Shown here piece after piece: positions 1 through 6,451 of a stretch of 8,853 nt of DNA (positions are counted from its first letter, which is position 1; the number at the start of each line of letters is the position of its first letter). The DNA is from Pseudomonadota bacterium (GTDB lineage: Bacteria > Pseudomonadota > Alphaproteobacteria > Rhizobiales > Beijerinckiaceae). The DNA lies in NCBI GenBank assembly GCA_021812505.1, contig JAKANG010000028.1, positions 1-8,853 on the forward strand, in the 5' to 3' direction. The position numbers were made by a program, and so were the translations under genes. Below the pieces are notes generated by a model. It did not search any database. It saw nothing but the letters and a program-made list of their open reading frames with translations, and was not told the DNA's origin.

Positions 1-465
1 GACGGCGCGGTCGTTCATCATCGCCGCGAAATTCTGCTCCGATCCGCCGAGCCCCTCGGCCAGCGCCACCGCCGCGTCATTGCCCGACTGCACGATCAGG
101 CCGCGCAACAGGTCCTCGACGCGGACATTGGTGTTGACCCGCGCGAACATCGAGCCGCCGCTCGATCCGGTCTTCCAGGCGTGTTCCGAAATGTAGAAGG
201 GCGTGTCGGGGGTGATCGAGCCCTTTTTCAGGTCGCGGAAGACCAGTTCGGCGGTCATCAGCTTGACGAGCGACGCCGGGGGGACTGCCTCGTCGGCCGC
301 CTTTTCGAACAAGACGGTCTGGGTGGCGGCGTCCATGACCAGGGCATGCGGCGCGGTCGTCGCTATGTTCTGCGCGCGCGCCATCGGAACGGCGGAGAAA
401 ACGACAGCCAGAAAAAGCCAGAGCGGGCGAAGCCGGGGCGAAAGAGAGAGGAAACGAGACTGCAC
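1..465 (-). CDS. Serine-type D-Ala-D-Ala carboxypeptidase (PBP5/DacF family, peptidase S11), N-terminal part only
   Basis: Periplasmic penicillin-binding enzyme that removes the terminal D-Ala from peptidoglycan pentapeptides and so limits cross-linking. The visible 155 codons start at a GTG (465-463) preceded by GAAGAGG (477-471) at 5-base spacing. A signal peptide follows: hydrophobic core at about residues 15-26 and an A-R-A site with probable cleavage after residue 31. The catalytic SxxK motif is SLVK (S65, K68, within PPASLVKLMTAE). The second active-site motif SGN lies at residues 127-129 in IVQSGNDAAVAL. The KTG motif visible at 98-100 is too early to be the third catalytic motif, which should lie beyond the edge together with the C-terminal anchor. 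The gene lies 141 bases downstream of rlpA on the same strand, and the two probably share a role in wall remodelling. Names used for such genes are dacA, dacC or dacF; the fragment does not decide between them. Family assignment is firm. Confidence 0.93.
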   Translation of the reverse strand, partial: MQSRFLSLSPRLRPLWLFLAVVFSAVPMARAQNIATTAPHALVMDAATQTVLFEKAADEAVPPASLVKLMTAELVFRDLKKGSITPDTPFYISEHAWKTGSSGGSMFARVNTNVRVEDLLRGLIVQSGNDAAVALAEGLGGSEQNFAAMMNDRAV

Positions 466-606
466 GAACGCCTCTTCGCTGCGCGAGCCCGGCCGACCGC
501 ACCCATTGCGGCGCCGAGCGAAAGTTTTCACCCGGCGCGAGACCGCGTCAGTCCCAGAGATAAGCCCTTCGGCGGCGCAAGGCCAGTGCCCCGGCGACGG
601 AAAGGC
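466..606. other. Intergenic spacer between rlpA and the carboxypeptidase gene
   Basis: This 141-base gap holds only the carboxypeptidase ribosome binding site (GAAGAGG at 477-471, minus strand). I found no convincing promoter hexamers and no hairpin followed by a T-run. The carboxypeptidase gene could therefore be transcribed from rlpA or from a weak promoter not recognisable by eye. Confidence 0.5.
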
Positions 607-1602
607 TTAGCGACGAGCGACCGAGATCGGCGTGTCCGCGCCCGGAATGGTCCCGAGGTCAAAAGGCCGCTGCGGCGGCAAGGGCGGGTTCTTGGGAAGC
701 GGCGCCGCAGGCGTCGAGAGTTCGGCAAGTTCCGGGCGCTGCGGCGGCTCGGGCGGCAGCGGCCTGCCGGCCACGTGAACAGGCGCCGTCGCGGCTTCCC
801 TGACCGGCGGCGGCGTGTAAGAGACGGGCTCATCACGCATGGCCATGCGCTGTTCCTCGCGGTTCGGCGCGGCGGCGGGCGGCAGTTCGCGCTGATCGGC
901 GATCTGGGTCGGCGAATACGCGAAATCGCCGAGCTCTGCGGGACGGCCGTCCACGCGCAGGGTCGCGAGCAGCTTGCGGTCGTCGGAGCCGGCGAGCGAA
1001 GCGCGGCCGACATATTCGACCTTCACCCTCGCCGTGCCGATCGACTTGTAGTCGAGCGCTTCGGCGGCGCGGGCTGAGAGGTCCATCATACGGCCGCTGT
1101 GGAAGGGGCCGCGGTCGTTGACGCGAACGATGATCGAGCGCTGGTTGCGCAGATTGGTGACGCGGGCGTAGCACGGCAACGGCATGGTGGGATGCGCGGC
1201 GGTGATCGCCTCCCGGTCATAGACCTCGCCATTGGCGGTGCGGCGGCCATGGAAGGCGTCGCCGTACCAGGACGCGAGGCCGACGGCCGCATATTTCTTC
1301 TCGCTCGGCACGTAGGTTCGGCCGGCGACCGTATAGGCGTCGCCGACGAGATAGCGGCCGCCGCCCTTCGGCACGGGCTGTCCGTCGGCGACAACCCTCG
1401 GGCTGGCTTGGCCATAGACGGTCTCAGGGAAATATTCCTTGCCGTGGCGGGCGAAATGCTGCGGCGACTGCGCGCATCCGGCCATGGCGACGACCCCGGC
1501 GAAGGCGAGGAATGTGCTGGCTTTCGCGCGAATGGCCTTTGCGCTGAAATTTTGCCGCGCCGCGGCCAGAGGCGCGAGCGGGCGGGCGGGCGTTTTGTTC
1601 AC
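607..1602 (-). CDS. rlpA: RlpA family septal-ring lytic transglycosylase / rare lipoprotein A, without SPOR domain
   Basis: Envelope lipoprotein of 331 residues. RlpA enzymes are lytic transglycosylases that cleave glycan strands stripped of stem peptides, usually at the division site. The start chosen is GTG at 1602-1600, preceded by AAGGAA (1617-1612). A longer in-frame start at 1710 adds 36 Arg-rich residues with no recognisable role. The N-terminus has basic residues, a hydrophobic stretch (about 29-41) and a lipobox-like M-A-G-C with Cys43 as the probable lipidated residue. The double-psi beta-barrel domain covers about residues 105-200, with hallmark ASWYG, TANGE and VRVNDRGPF. Residues corresponding to the catalytic set described for Pseudomonas RlpA are present: E126, H137 and D163. 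The C-terminal 90 or so residues are proline-rich and end in PLPPQRPFDLGTIPG, not in a SPOR domain. It probably forms a cell-wall pair with the downstream carboxypeptidase gene. Confidence 0.93.
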   Translation of the reverse strand: MNKTPARPLAPLAAARQNFSAKAIRAKASTFLAFAGVVAMAGCAQSPQHFARHGKEYFPETVYGQASPRVVADGQPVPKGGGRYLVGDAYTVAGRTYVPSEKKYAAVGLASWYGDAFHGRRTANGEVYDREAITAAHPTMPLPCYARVTNLRNQRSIIVRVNDRGPFHSGRMMDLSARAAEALDYKSIGTARVKVEYVGRASLAGSDDRKLLATLRVDGRPAELGDFAYSPTQIADQRELPPAAAPNREEQRMAMRDEPVSYTPPPVREAATAPVHVAGRPLPPEPPQRPELAELSTPAAPLPKNPPLPPQRPFDLGTIPGADTPISVARR

Positions 1603-1611
1603 TGGCCAGGG

Positions 1612-1617
1612 TTCCTT
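1612..1617 (-). promoter_or_regulatory. Ribosome binding site that decides the rlpA GTG start
   Basis: On the minus strand AAGGAA lies 9 bases before the GTG at 1602. It is the only Shine-Dalgarno-like run in front of the signal sequence, and it favours this start over the GTG at 1710. Confidence 0.6.
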
Positions 1618-1748
1618 TTTTCCACGACGCCGGGGCGGCCCCACAGGGCGAGCCCGCTGACGCGCGTCGAAGCGGAATCTGTCTTGGCGAAAGACGACGT
1701 CATTCGCCACATTGCGCCGGGAAGGTTGCGAAAAGATTGATCCAAATA

Positions 1749-1757
1749 GTTAACCCT
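1749..1757 (-). promoter_or_regulatory. Possible CtrA-type half site upstream of rlpA (weak)
   Basis: GTTAAC stands out in this GC-rich gap about 150 bases before the rlpA start. CtrA, the alphaproteobacterial cell-cycle regulator, binds TTAA-N7-TTAA(C) and also TTAACCAT-like half sites. On the minus strand this reads GTTAACTAT, close to the half-site form. The partner element at the 7-base spacing is only CTAG, so the full site is poor. A cell-cycle link would suit a division-associated enzyme, but this is inference from a short motif. Confidence 0.2.
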
Positions 1758-1924
1758 TCGCTAGGAGCCGCATTCCCGGAAGCTTGACCGCGGCGCCGAA
1801 TGCGATCCAGGGGAAGGCCGCGCGGCCCCGCCAGATCACGCTTTCGTGAACTCCCGCCTTAGATTGGCCTCGACATTTTGGCGGAAATGGGGCGTGGATC
1901 CGGCAAGGTCTTGCGCTCTGGCCG

Positions 1925-2380
1925 TCAGGCCTGCTTGCGCCAGCCGCCTTCTTCCGTTTCCTGCCAGTAGGAGAGAGCCGCGTCACGCTGTTTGAGGCGC
2001 CGCCATTGTTCGCGGGCGGCGGCGAGCGACAGATCGTCGCGGCCGTCGAAGATCAGGATCAGCCGCTCGTAATCGTCGTCGGCGAAGGGCTCGGCCTCCG
2101 CCCCTTCGACGAGGAAGCGAATTCTCGCGTTATTGGGATTGTCGTCGCCGCAGGTCAACCAGACGGATTGCAATTGGGGGTCGCCGTCGGCCTGGGCGCC
2201 GTGGGGAAGAAACGAATCGTCGGCATAGGTCCACAACAGGTCGTCGATCGCCGCGAGCCGCTCCGGCGTCCGGCTCTGGACGACGGCCCGCCAGCCCCGC
2301 TGGAGCGCGCGCTCGACCAGATTCGGCAAAGTCTGGTCGAGGGTCCGCTTTTGGAGCTGGTAAAACCAGAACTCGGGCAT
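1925..2380 (-). CDS. holC: DNA polymerase III chi subunit (HolC)
   Basis: Cytosolic 151-residue protein of the replicative clamp-loader complex. In E. coli chi contacts single-strand binding protein and helps polymerase III work on SSB-coated lagging-strand DNA. The length is normal for the family. Recognisable segments are the N-terminal EFWFYQLQ, the block DDLLWTYADDSFLPHG (residues 46-61), VWLTCGDDNPN (73-83), ERLILIFDG (105-113) and the C-terminal AREQWRRLK...YWQETEEGGW. The start is one of two adjacent ATGs (2383 or 2380) that overlap the pepA TGA (2382-2380). GGCGGA (2389-2384) lies too close to the first ATG, so 2380 is preferred; the alternative adds one Met. The overlap indicates translational coupling to pepA. 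The psi partner (HolD) is, as far as I know, restricted mainly to gammaproteobacteria, so chi probably works without it here. Confidence 0.93.
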   Translation of the reverse strand: MPEFWFYQLQKRTLDQTLPNLVERALQRGWRAVVQSRTPERLAAIDDLLWTYADDSFLPHGAQADGDPQLQSVWLTCGDDNPNNARIRFLVEGAEAEPFADDDYERLILIFDGRDDLSLAAAREQWRRLKQRDAALSYWQETEEGGWRKQA

Positions 2381-3909
2381 CATTCCGCCGATTCGTAATA
2401 GTCCTTCACCAGCCGGTCGAGGAGGCGGACGCCCCAGCCCGAGCCCCAGCTCTGGTTGAGGTCGGCCGTCGGCGCGGAAATGCCCGTCCCCGCGATGTCG
2501 AGATGGGCCCAAGGTACGTCATTGACGAAGCGCTGCAGGAATTGCGCGGCGGTGATCGAGCCGGCGTTGCGCCCGCCAGTGTTCTTGATGTCGGCGAATT
2601 TGGACTCGATCAGCTTGTCGTAGCTCGGGCCGATCGGCATCCGCCAGACCTTTTCGCCGGTTTTCGTTCCGGCCTCGCTCAGGCGCTGGGCCAGTTCGTC
2701 GTTGTTGCTGAACAGGCCGGCGTATTCCTGGCCGAGCGCGATGATGATCGCTCCGGTGAGCGTGGCGAGATCGATCATGAAGGCCGGCTTGTACGCGTTC
2801 TGCACGTGCCAGAGCACGTCGGCGAGAACCAGCCGCCCTTCGGCGTCGGTGTTGATGATCTCGATGGTCGTTCCCGACATGGCCGTGACGATGTCGCCGG
2901 GTCGCTGGGCGCCGCCGCCGGGCATGTTCTCGACCAGGCCGATGGCGCCGATCGCGTTGACCGCCGCCTTGCGCGAGGCGAGCGCGTGCATCAGGCCGGT
3001 AACGCAGGCCGCGCCCGCCATGTCGCCCTTCATGTCCTCCATGCCGGCGCCCGGCTTGAGCGAAATGCCGCCCGAATCGAAACAGACGCCCTTGCCGATG
3101 AAGGCGACCGGCTGCGCGTCCTTCCGGCCGCCGCTCCAGCGCATGACGACGACCCGGCTCGGCCTTTTCGACCCCTGCCCCACGCCGAGAAGCGCCCGCA
3201 TGCCGAGCGCCTCCATGGCGGGAACGTCGAGGATCTCCACGGCGACGCCGAGCTTTTCCAGCTCTTTCGCCCTGTCGGCGAAGCTCTCCGGATAGATCAG
3301 GTTCGGCGGCATATTGACCAGTGTGCGCGCGAGATCGACCCCGTCGGCGAGGCCCTGGACCTTGGCGATCGATGTGGTCAAGGCGGCGGAATCGGCCGCG
3401 GCGAGGCGGAGATCGACCGGTCCGCCGTTCTCGGGCTCGTCCTTCTTGGCCTTTTTCGTCTTGAACTGGTCGAATTTATAGGCGCGCAGGCGCAGGCCGA
3501 GGGCGAAGTCCGCGGCGGCGGCGGAAAAATCCTCGGGAGCGGCGGCGAAATCGAACAGGATCCGCGCCTTGGCCGCCTTGCCGAGCTTCGCCACGGTCAG
3601 GCCGCCCAAGCGCAGATAATCGACCTTGTCGCCCTCCTTCTCCGGCGCGGTTCCGAGCACGAGCAGCCGCTGCGCGGCGAGGCCGGCGGGCGCGACAATG
3701 TCGAGGCAGGAGCCGATCTTGCCCTTGAAGGCGGCGGCTTCGGCGGCGCGGGGAATCACGCCGGCGGCTTCTCCGAGTCCCGCCGCCGCGCCCGAACCGA
3801 GCGCGAGGGCGCCGTCGGCGAAAACCACCAGGACATAGCCGCCGGCTTCCGGCGCCGCCGCAAAAGCGTCGGCTATTGTGGTTGCGCCCAGAGTGACGGT
3901 GCCGGACAT
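2380..3909 (-). CDS. pepA: Leucyl aminopeptidase (cytosol aminopeptidase, peptidase M17, PepA)
   Basis: Cytosolic two-metal aminopeptidase of 509 residues, normal length for the family, which forms hexamers and releases N-terminal residues from peptides. The N-terminal macro-like domain spans about residues 1-165 and includes a lysine-rich stretch at 145-156. The catalytic domain follows. The signature NTDAEGRL lies at 353-360. By comparison with E. coli PepA the metal ligands are K273, D278, D296, D355 and E357, with catalytic K285 and R359; all are present, so the enzyme should be active. The ATG at 3909 is preceded by GAGG about 6 bases upstream. A candidate promoter lies at 4006-4035, giving a leader of about 90 bases that can form a hairpin. 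The stop codon overlaps the holC start. E. coli PepA also binds DNA in Xer recombination and carAB control; nothing here tests that role. Confidence 0.97.
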   Translation of the reverse strand: MSGTVTLGATTIADAFAAAPEAGGYVLVVFADGALALGSGAAAGLGEAAGVIPRAAEAAAFKGKIGSCLDIVAPAGLAAQRLLVLGTAPEKEGDKVDYLRLGGLTVAKLGKAAKARILFDFAAAPEDFSAAAADFALGLRLRAYKFDQFKTKKAKKDEPENGGPVDLRLAAADSAALTTSIAKVQGLADGVDLARTLVNMPPNLIYPESFADRAKELEKLGVAVEILDVPAMEALGMRALLGVGQGSKRPSRVVVMRWSGGRKDAQPVAFIGKGVCFDSGGISLKPGAGMEDMKGDMAGAACVTGLMHALASRKAAVNAIGAIGLVENMPGGGAQRPGDIVTAMSGTTIEIINTDAEGRLVLADVLWHVQNAYKPAFMIDLATLTGAIIIALGQEYAGLFSNNDELAQRLSEAGTKTGEKVWRMPIGPSYDKLIESKFADIKNTGGRNAGSITAAQFLQRFVNDVPWAHLDIAGTGISAPTADLNQSWGSGWGVRLLDRLVKDYYESAE

Positions 3910-3926
3910 GAAGACCTCGCAGCATG

Positions 3927-3948
3927 AGCCCGCGCCGTCGCGGGGGCT
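3927..3948 (-). promoter_or_regulatory. GC-rich hairpin in the pepA leader
   Basis: The arms at 3929-3934 and 3939-3944 pair over six G-C pairs around a four-base loop, with two more pairs (3927-3928 with 3947-3948) after a two-base bulge. The hairpin is about 18 bases upstream of the pepA ATG, next to the ribosome binding site. In the minus-strand transcript the T-run (3955-3961) comes before the hairpin, not after it, so it is not an intrinsic terminator. An effect on translation or mRNA stability is possible but unproven. Confidence 0.3.
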
Positions 3949-4005
3949 TTCGGATCAAAAAAAGGCCGCGGCGTCATCGAAAACGGCGGCCGAGGGATTC
4001 GCGCC

Positions 4006-4035
4006 ACTATGCGCCGTCGCGATGAAAGGGGTCAA
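4006..4035 (-). promoter_or_regulatory. Candidate sigma-70-type promoter for pepA-holC
   Basis: On the minus strand TTGACC (4035-4030) and CATAGT (4011-4006) are separated by 18 bases. They match the consensus hexamers at 5 and 4 of 6 positions. Transcription would start near position 3999, about 90 bases before the pepA ATG. The prediction was made by eye. Confidence 0.45.
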
Positions 4036-4180
4036 TGCGCGCCCGCGCCAAAAAGTTCGACTGTTCCAGATGGCGGCCTTGCTCCCGCGCAAGGGACCTT
4101 TTGCCGTGGGCGGCGGCCTTGGAAACGCCAAACTGCCGCGTCTATGTGGCCTCGTCCGGATCCGCCCGCGGCGGGGTCCA

Positions 4181-4209
4181 CTTTGCGCCGCAAAATTTTT
4201 GATCTATGT
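4181..4209 (+). promoter_or_regulatory. Candidate promoter for lptF-lptG-lptD
   Basis: CTTTGC (4181-4186) and CTATGT (4204-4209) are separated by 17 bases and resemble the alphaproteobacterial pattern CTTGAC-N17-CTATAT at 4 and 5 of 6 positions. The start site would be near 4216, leaving a short leader of about 25 bases before the lptF ATG. The Shine-Dalgarno sequence there is weak (GAAAG at 4230-4234). Confidence 0.4.
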
Positions 4210-4240
4210 CGGGGGCGCCCACCGCGATCGAAAGTGAAAC

Positions 4241-5368
4241 ATGCTCCTGATCGACCGTTACATTTTCAAGATCGCCGCTTCGGCCTTCCTGGTCGCGCTC
4301 GGCGTTCTCACGGCGGTCATCTGGCTGACCCAGGCGATGCGCGACTTCGACCTCATGACCACCAAAGGCCAGTCGCTGATCGTCTTCTTTCACGTGACCG
4401 GGCTGATCATTCCCTCCCTGCTCATGGTGATTTCGCCGATCGCGCTCTTCATCGCGACGCTCTTCGCGCTCAACAAGCTCAACGGCGACAGCGAGCTCGT
4501 GGTCGCGGCCTCCGCCGGTTTTTCGCCTTTTCAGCTGTTCCGGCCCTTCGCCGCGCTGATTCTGGCGGCCTCGATCTTTTCCGGATTCATGTCGCTCTGG
4601 GCGATGCCCTGGAGCTTTCGCCAGCTCCGCACCGCCATTTCAGAGGTTCAGTCGGATTTCCTGACGCGAATCGTGCGGCCAGGCGCCTTCAACATGCTCG
4701 ATTATGGCCTCTATTTTCACTACCGCGAGCGCGCGCCGGGCGGCGCCATGCTTGGCATCTTCATGCTTGACCGGCGCGACGCCTCCCAGACCAATGTCTA
4801 TATCGCCGAAAAGGGCGTCGCGACCAAGGTTGACGACCAGAACCTGCTGGTTTTGCAGACCGGCACGATCCAGCGCCAGGACAAGGGCGCTGAGGCCCCG
4901 GCGATGATCGTGTTCGATTCCTACGCCCTCGACCTCAGCCGCTTCGGTCCGGGCGCCGATGGGACACCCTTGCGTCCGCGCGAGCGCACGACCTCGGAAT
5001 TGCTCCATTACGACGTGTCCGATCCCTATGTAAAACTGGACGAGGGTCATTTCCGGTCCGAGCTGCATGAAAGATTCGTCGCTCCCCTGTATGCCCTGGC
5101 GATGGGAATGATCGCCTTCGCGGCGCTGGGCGCGCCCCGGACGACGCGGCAGAATCGCGGCATGGCCATCGCCGGCGCGGTGGTCGCGGCGCTCGTTCTC
5201 CGGGTCGGCGGCTTCGGCGCGTCGGCTTTGATGGCGCGCGAGGCTTCCGCCGTGCCGCTCGCCTACGCCCTGCCCCTGGGCGGCTGCGTCCTGGCGGCGC
5301 TTTACGCTTTCCGTTTCGTCTTCAATCGTCCCTTCAAGCGCGCCCGCGCGGTTTTTGCGGCGGCCTGA
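4241..5368 (+). CDS. lptF: LPS export ABC transporter permease LptF
   Basis: Inner-membrane subunit, 375 residues, of the LptB2FG transporter, which extracts lipopolysaccharide from the outer leaflet of the inner membrane and passes it to the LptC-LptA-LptD bridge. The predicted layout is the standard one: three N-terminal membrane helices (about residues 11-30, 48-76 and 100-122), a periplasmic beta-jellyroll (about 135-270), and three C-terminal helices (about 280-297, 308-330 and 339-362). The cytoplasmic coupling helix that docks on LptB is NGDSELVVAASAG (81-93), with the conserved Glu at 85. The ATG follows a weak ribosome binding site. lptF is first in the operon. Its TGA is followed immediately by the lptG ATG in the same frame. 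The order lptF before lptG and the DSELVV coupling segment support LptF over LptG, since the two are paralogues. Confidence 0.95.
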   Translation: MLLIDRYIFKIAASAFLVALGVLTAVIWLTQAMRDFDLMTTKGQSLIVFFHVTGLIIPSLLMVISPIALFIATLFALNKLNGDSELVVAASAGFSPFQLFRPFAALILAASIFSGFMSLWAMPWSFRQLRTAISEVQSDFLTRIVRPGAFNMLDYGLYFHYRERAPGGAMLGIFMLDRRDASQTNVYIAEKGVATKVDDQNLLVLQTGTIQRQDKGAEAPAMIVFDSYALDLSRFGPGADGTPLRPRERTTSELLHYDVSDPYVKLDEGHFRSELHERFVAPLYALAMGMIAFAALGAPRTTRQNRGMAIAGAVVAALVLRVGGFGASALMAREASAVPLAYALPLGGCVLAALYAFRFVFNRPFKRARAVFAAA

Positions 5369-6451
5369 ATGATCGGCAGGACCCTCGCCCTCTATTTTGG
5401 TTCGCGCTTCCTCAAAAGCGTCGCCGTTGTCTTTTTCACGATCTTTGCCCTGATCTATATGGTCGATTTCGTGGAGCTGCTGCGCCGCACCAGCGACAGC
5501 CCGAATGCGAACACCGCGCTCGTCGCCTGGCTCGCCCTTCTCGACACGCCGACGGTCGCCGAGCAGATCCTGCCCTTCGCCGTGCTGTTCGGGGCGATGG
5601 CCACCTTCATCAACCTGACCCGCAAGCTCGAACTCGTCGTGGCGCGCGCGGCGGGCGTGTCGGTTTGGCAATTTCTCACGCCGCCGTTGATCGCCGCGCT
5701 GGGCGTCGGACTGTTCGCCATCGGGCTCTATAATCCCATGTCCGCGACCATGAAGCAGCAAGGCGAGGAGATCGAAACCCGCATTTTCAAGAATCGCTTC
5801 CTGGCCAATGACACGAGCATGTGGATTCGCCAAAAAAGCGCGGTCGGCCAATCGATCCTGCGGGCGGAGGCTTCGTCGGAGGGCGGTCTGCACCTGGCCA
5901 ATGTCTCGGCTTTCGTCTTCGACCAGGACGGCCGTTTCCTCGAACGGGTCGACGCCGACGAAGCGCGGATGAGCGACGGCGAATGGAATTTGTCGAATGT
6001 GGTGATTTCGGCGCCCGGGGTTGAGCCGCGGAGAGCGGATGTTTACCATCTCGCGACTAATCTGCGCGCAAGTCAGGTCGTACAGAGTTTCGTGTCGCCT
6101 GAATCGGTGCCATTCTGGTCTCTGCCACGCTTCGTGGAAGACACCGAGGAAGCCGGTCTCGACGCAGTGGGGTATCGTTTGCGTTTTCAGTCCCTTCTGG
6201 CCCTGCCCGCGCTACTCGCGGCCATGGTGCTGATCGCCGCCTCATTTTCGCTGAAGCTGTCGCGCATGGGGGGTGTCGGCATTCTTGTTTTGGGTGGCGT
6301 CGGAGCGGGCTTCGTGCTTTATGTCGCGACGAAACTCGTTTCCGACCTCGGCAATGCGGGGGTGCTCAGCACGCCCGTCGCGGCCTGGTCGCCTGCGATC
6401 GTGGCGAATATGTTGGGCGCGCTGACCCTTTTGAATCGTGAGGACGGCTGA
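5369..6451 (+). CDS. lptG: LPS export ABC transporter permease LptG
   Basis: Paralogous partner of LptF in the LptB2FG complex, 360 residues. Membrane helices are predicted at about residues 12-32, 62-82, 101-122, 274-293, 303-325 and 335-354, with the periplasmic jellyroll at about 128-262. The coupling helix is RKLELVVARAAGVS (85-98), with conserved Glu88. The block VPFWSLPRFVEDTEEAGL (247-264), leading into YRLRFQSLLALP, is typical of alphaproteobacterial LptG. The start is the ATG directly after the lptF stop, with no clear Shine-Dalgarno sequence of its own, so it probably depends on coupling to lptF translation. Its own TGA shares one base with the lptD ATG. Codon choice between about 6020 and 6190 is less GC-biased than in the rest of the gene, although the encoded residues look conserved. 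Confidence 0.95.
   Translation: MIGRTLALYFGSRFLKSVAVVFFTIFALIYMVDFVELLRRTSDSPNANTALVAWLALLDTPTVAEQILPFAVLFGAMATFINLTRKLELVVARAAGVSVWQFLTPPLIAALGVGLFAIGLYNPMSATMKQQGEEIETRIFKNRFLANDTSMWIRQKSAVGQSILRAEASSEGGLHLANVSAFVFDQDGRFLERVDADEARMSDGEWNLSNVVISAPGVEPRRADVYHLATNLRASQVVQSFVSPESVPFWSLPRFVEDTEEAGLDAVGYRLRFQSLLALPALLAAMVLIAASFSLKLSRMGGVGILVLGGVGAGFVLYVATKLVSDLGNAGVLSTPVAAWSPAIVANMLGALTLLNREDG
6440..6444 (+). promoter_or_regulatory. lptD ribosome binding site inside the end of lptG
   Basis: GAGGA sits six bases before the lptD ATG, within the last codons of lptG. It is the strongest Shine-Dalgarno match in the operon and supports the start at 6451. It lets lptD be translated partly independently of lptG. 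Confidence 0.6.

Larger units (their letters stand above)
1603..1924. other. Non-coding region upstream of rlpA and downstream of holC
   Basis: These 322 bases hold no supported gene. The open frames crossing them have no recognisable protein character. They should contain the rlpA promoter, since rlpA is too far from holC to be an obvious co-transcript, but I could not identify convincing -35/-10 boxes. Visible items are a GTTAAC site (1749-1754), a perfect 12-base palindrome GGCCGCGCGGCC (1816-1827) and a small hairpin TCACG-CTTT-CGTGA (1836-1849). Neither inverted repeat has a following T-run on either strand, so I do not call a terminator for holC. Confidence 0.5.
3910..4240. other. Divergent intergenic region between pepA and lptF
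   Basis: These 331 bases separate the two outward-facing operons. They contain a candidate promoter for each direction and the pepA leader hairpin. Open frames crossing the region show no signal peptide, domain or plausible ribosome binding site, and I treat them as non-coding. I see no tRNA, repeat or riboswitch-like structure. Confidence 0.6.

Noticed and set aside
181..1077. A 298-codon plus-strand open frame over the carboxypeptidase and rlpA genes
   Set aside because: It crosses two confidently identified minus-strand genes and the gap between them, and the translation is Arg/Gly-rich with no domain.
1816..1827. Perfect palindrome GGCCGCGCGGCC as a possible terminator or operator
   Set aside because: There is no T-run on either strand, and short GC-only palindromes are common by chance at this composition.
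1750..1986. A 78-codon minus-strand open frame between holC and rlpA
   Set aside because: It overlaps the holC 3' end in another frame, has no convincing ribosome binding site, and its sequence has no recognisable character.
2503..3927. A 474-codon open frame on the plus strand opposite pepA
   Set aside because: It is codon-aligned antisense of a gene whose metal-binding and catalytic residues are all intact. The translation is charged low-complexity sequence with no recognisable family.
3927..3961. Hairpin plus A-run read as an intrinsic terminator
   Set aside because: On the plus strand the hairpin is followed by A residues, not T, and no plus-strand transcript ends there. On the minus strand the T-run precedes the stem.
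3878..4237. Plus-strand open frames in the pepA-lptF intergenic region
   Set aside because: They begin inside pepA or in the promoter region and lack a domain or signal sequence. The region is better explained by divergent promoters.
4640..6049. A 469-codon open frame opposite lptF and lptG
   Set aside because: It has the same codon-aligned antisense cause. It runs across the junction of two genes only because lptF and lptG share a frame. The translation is Arg/Glu/Gly-rich with no membrane or domain features.
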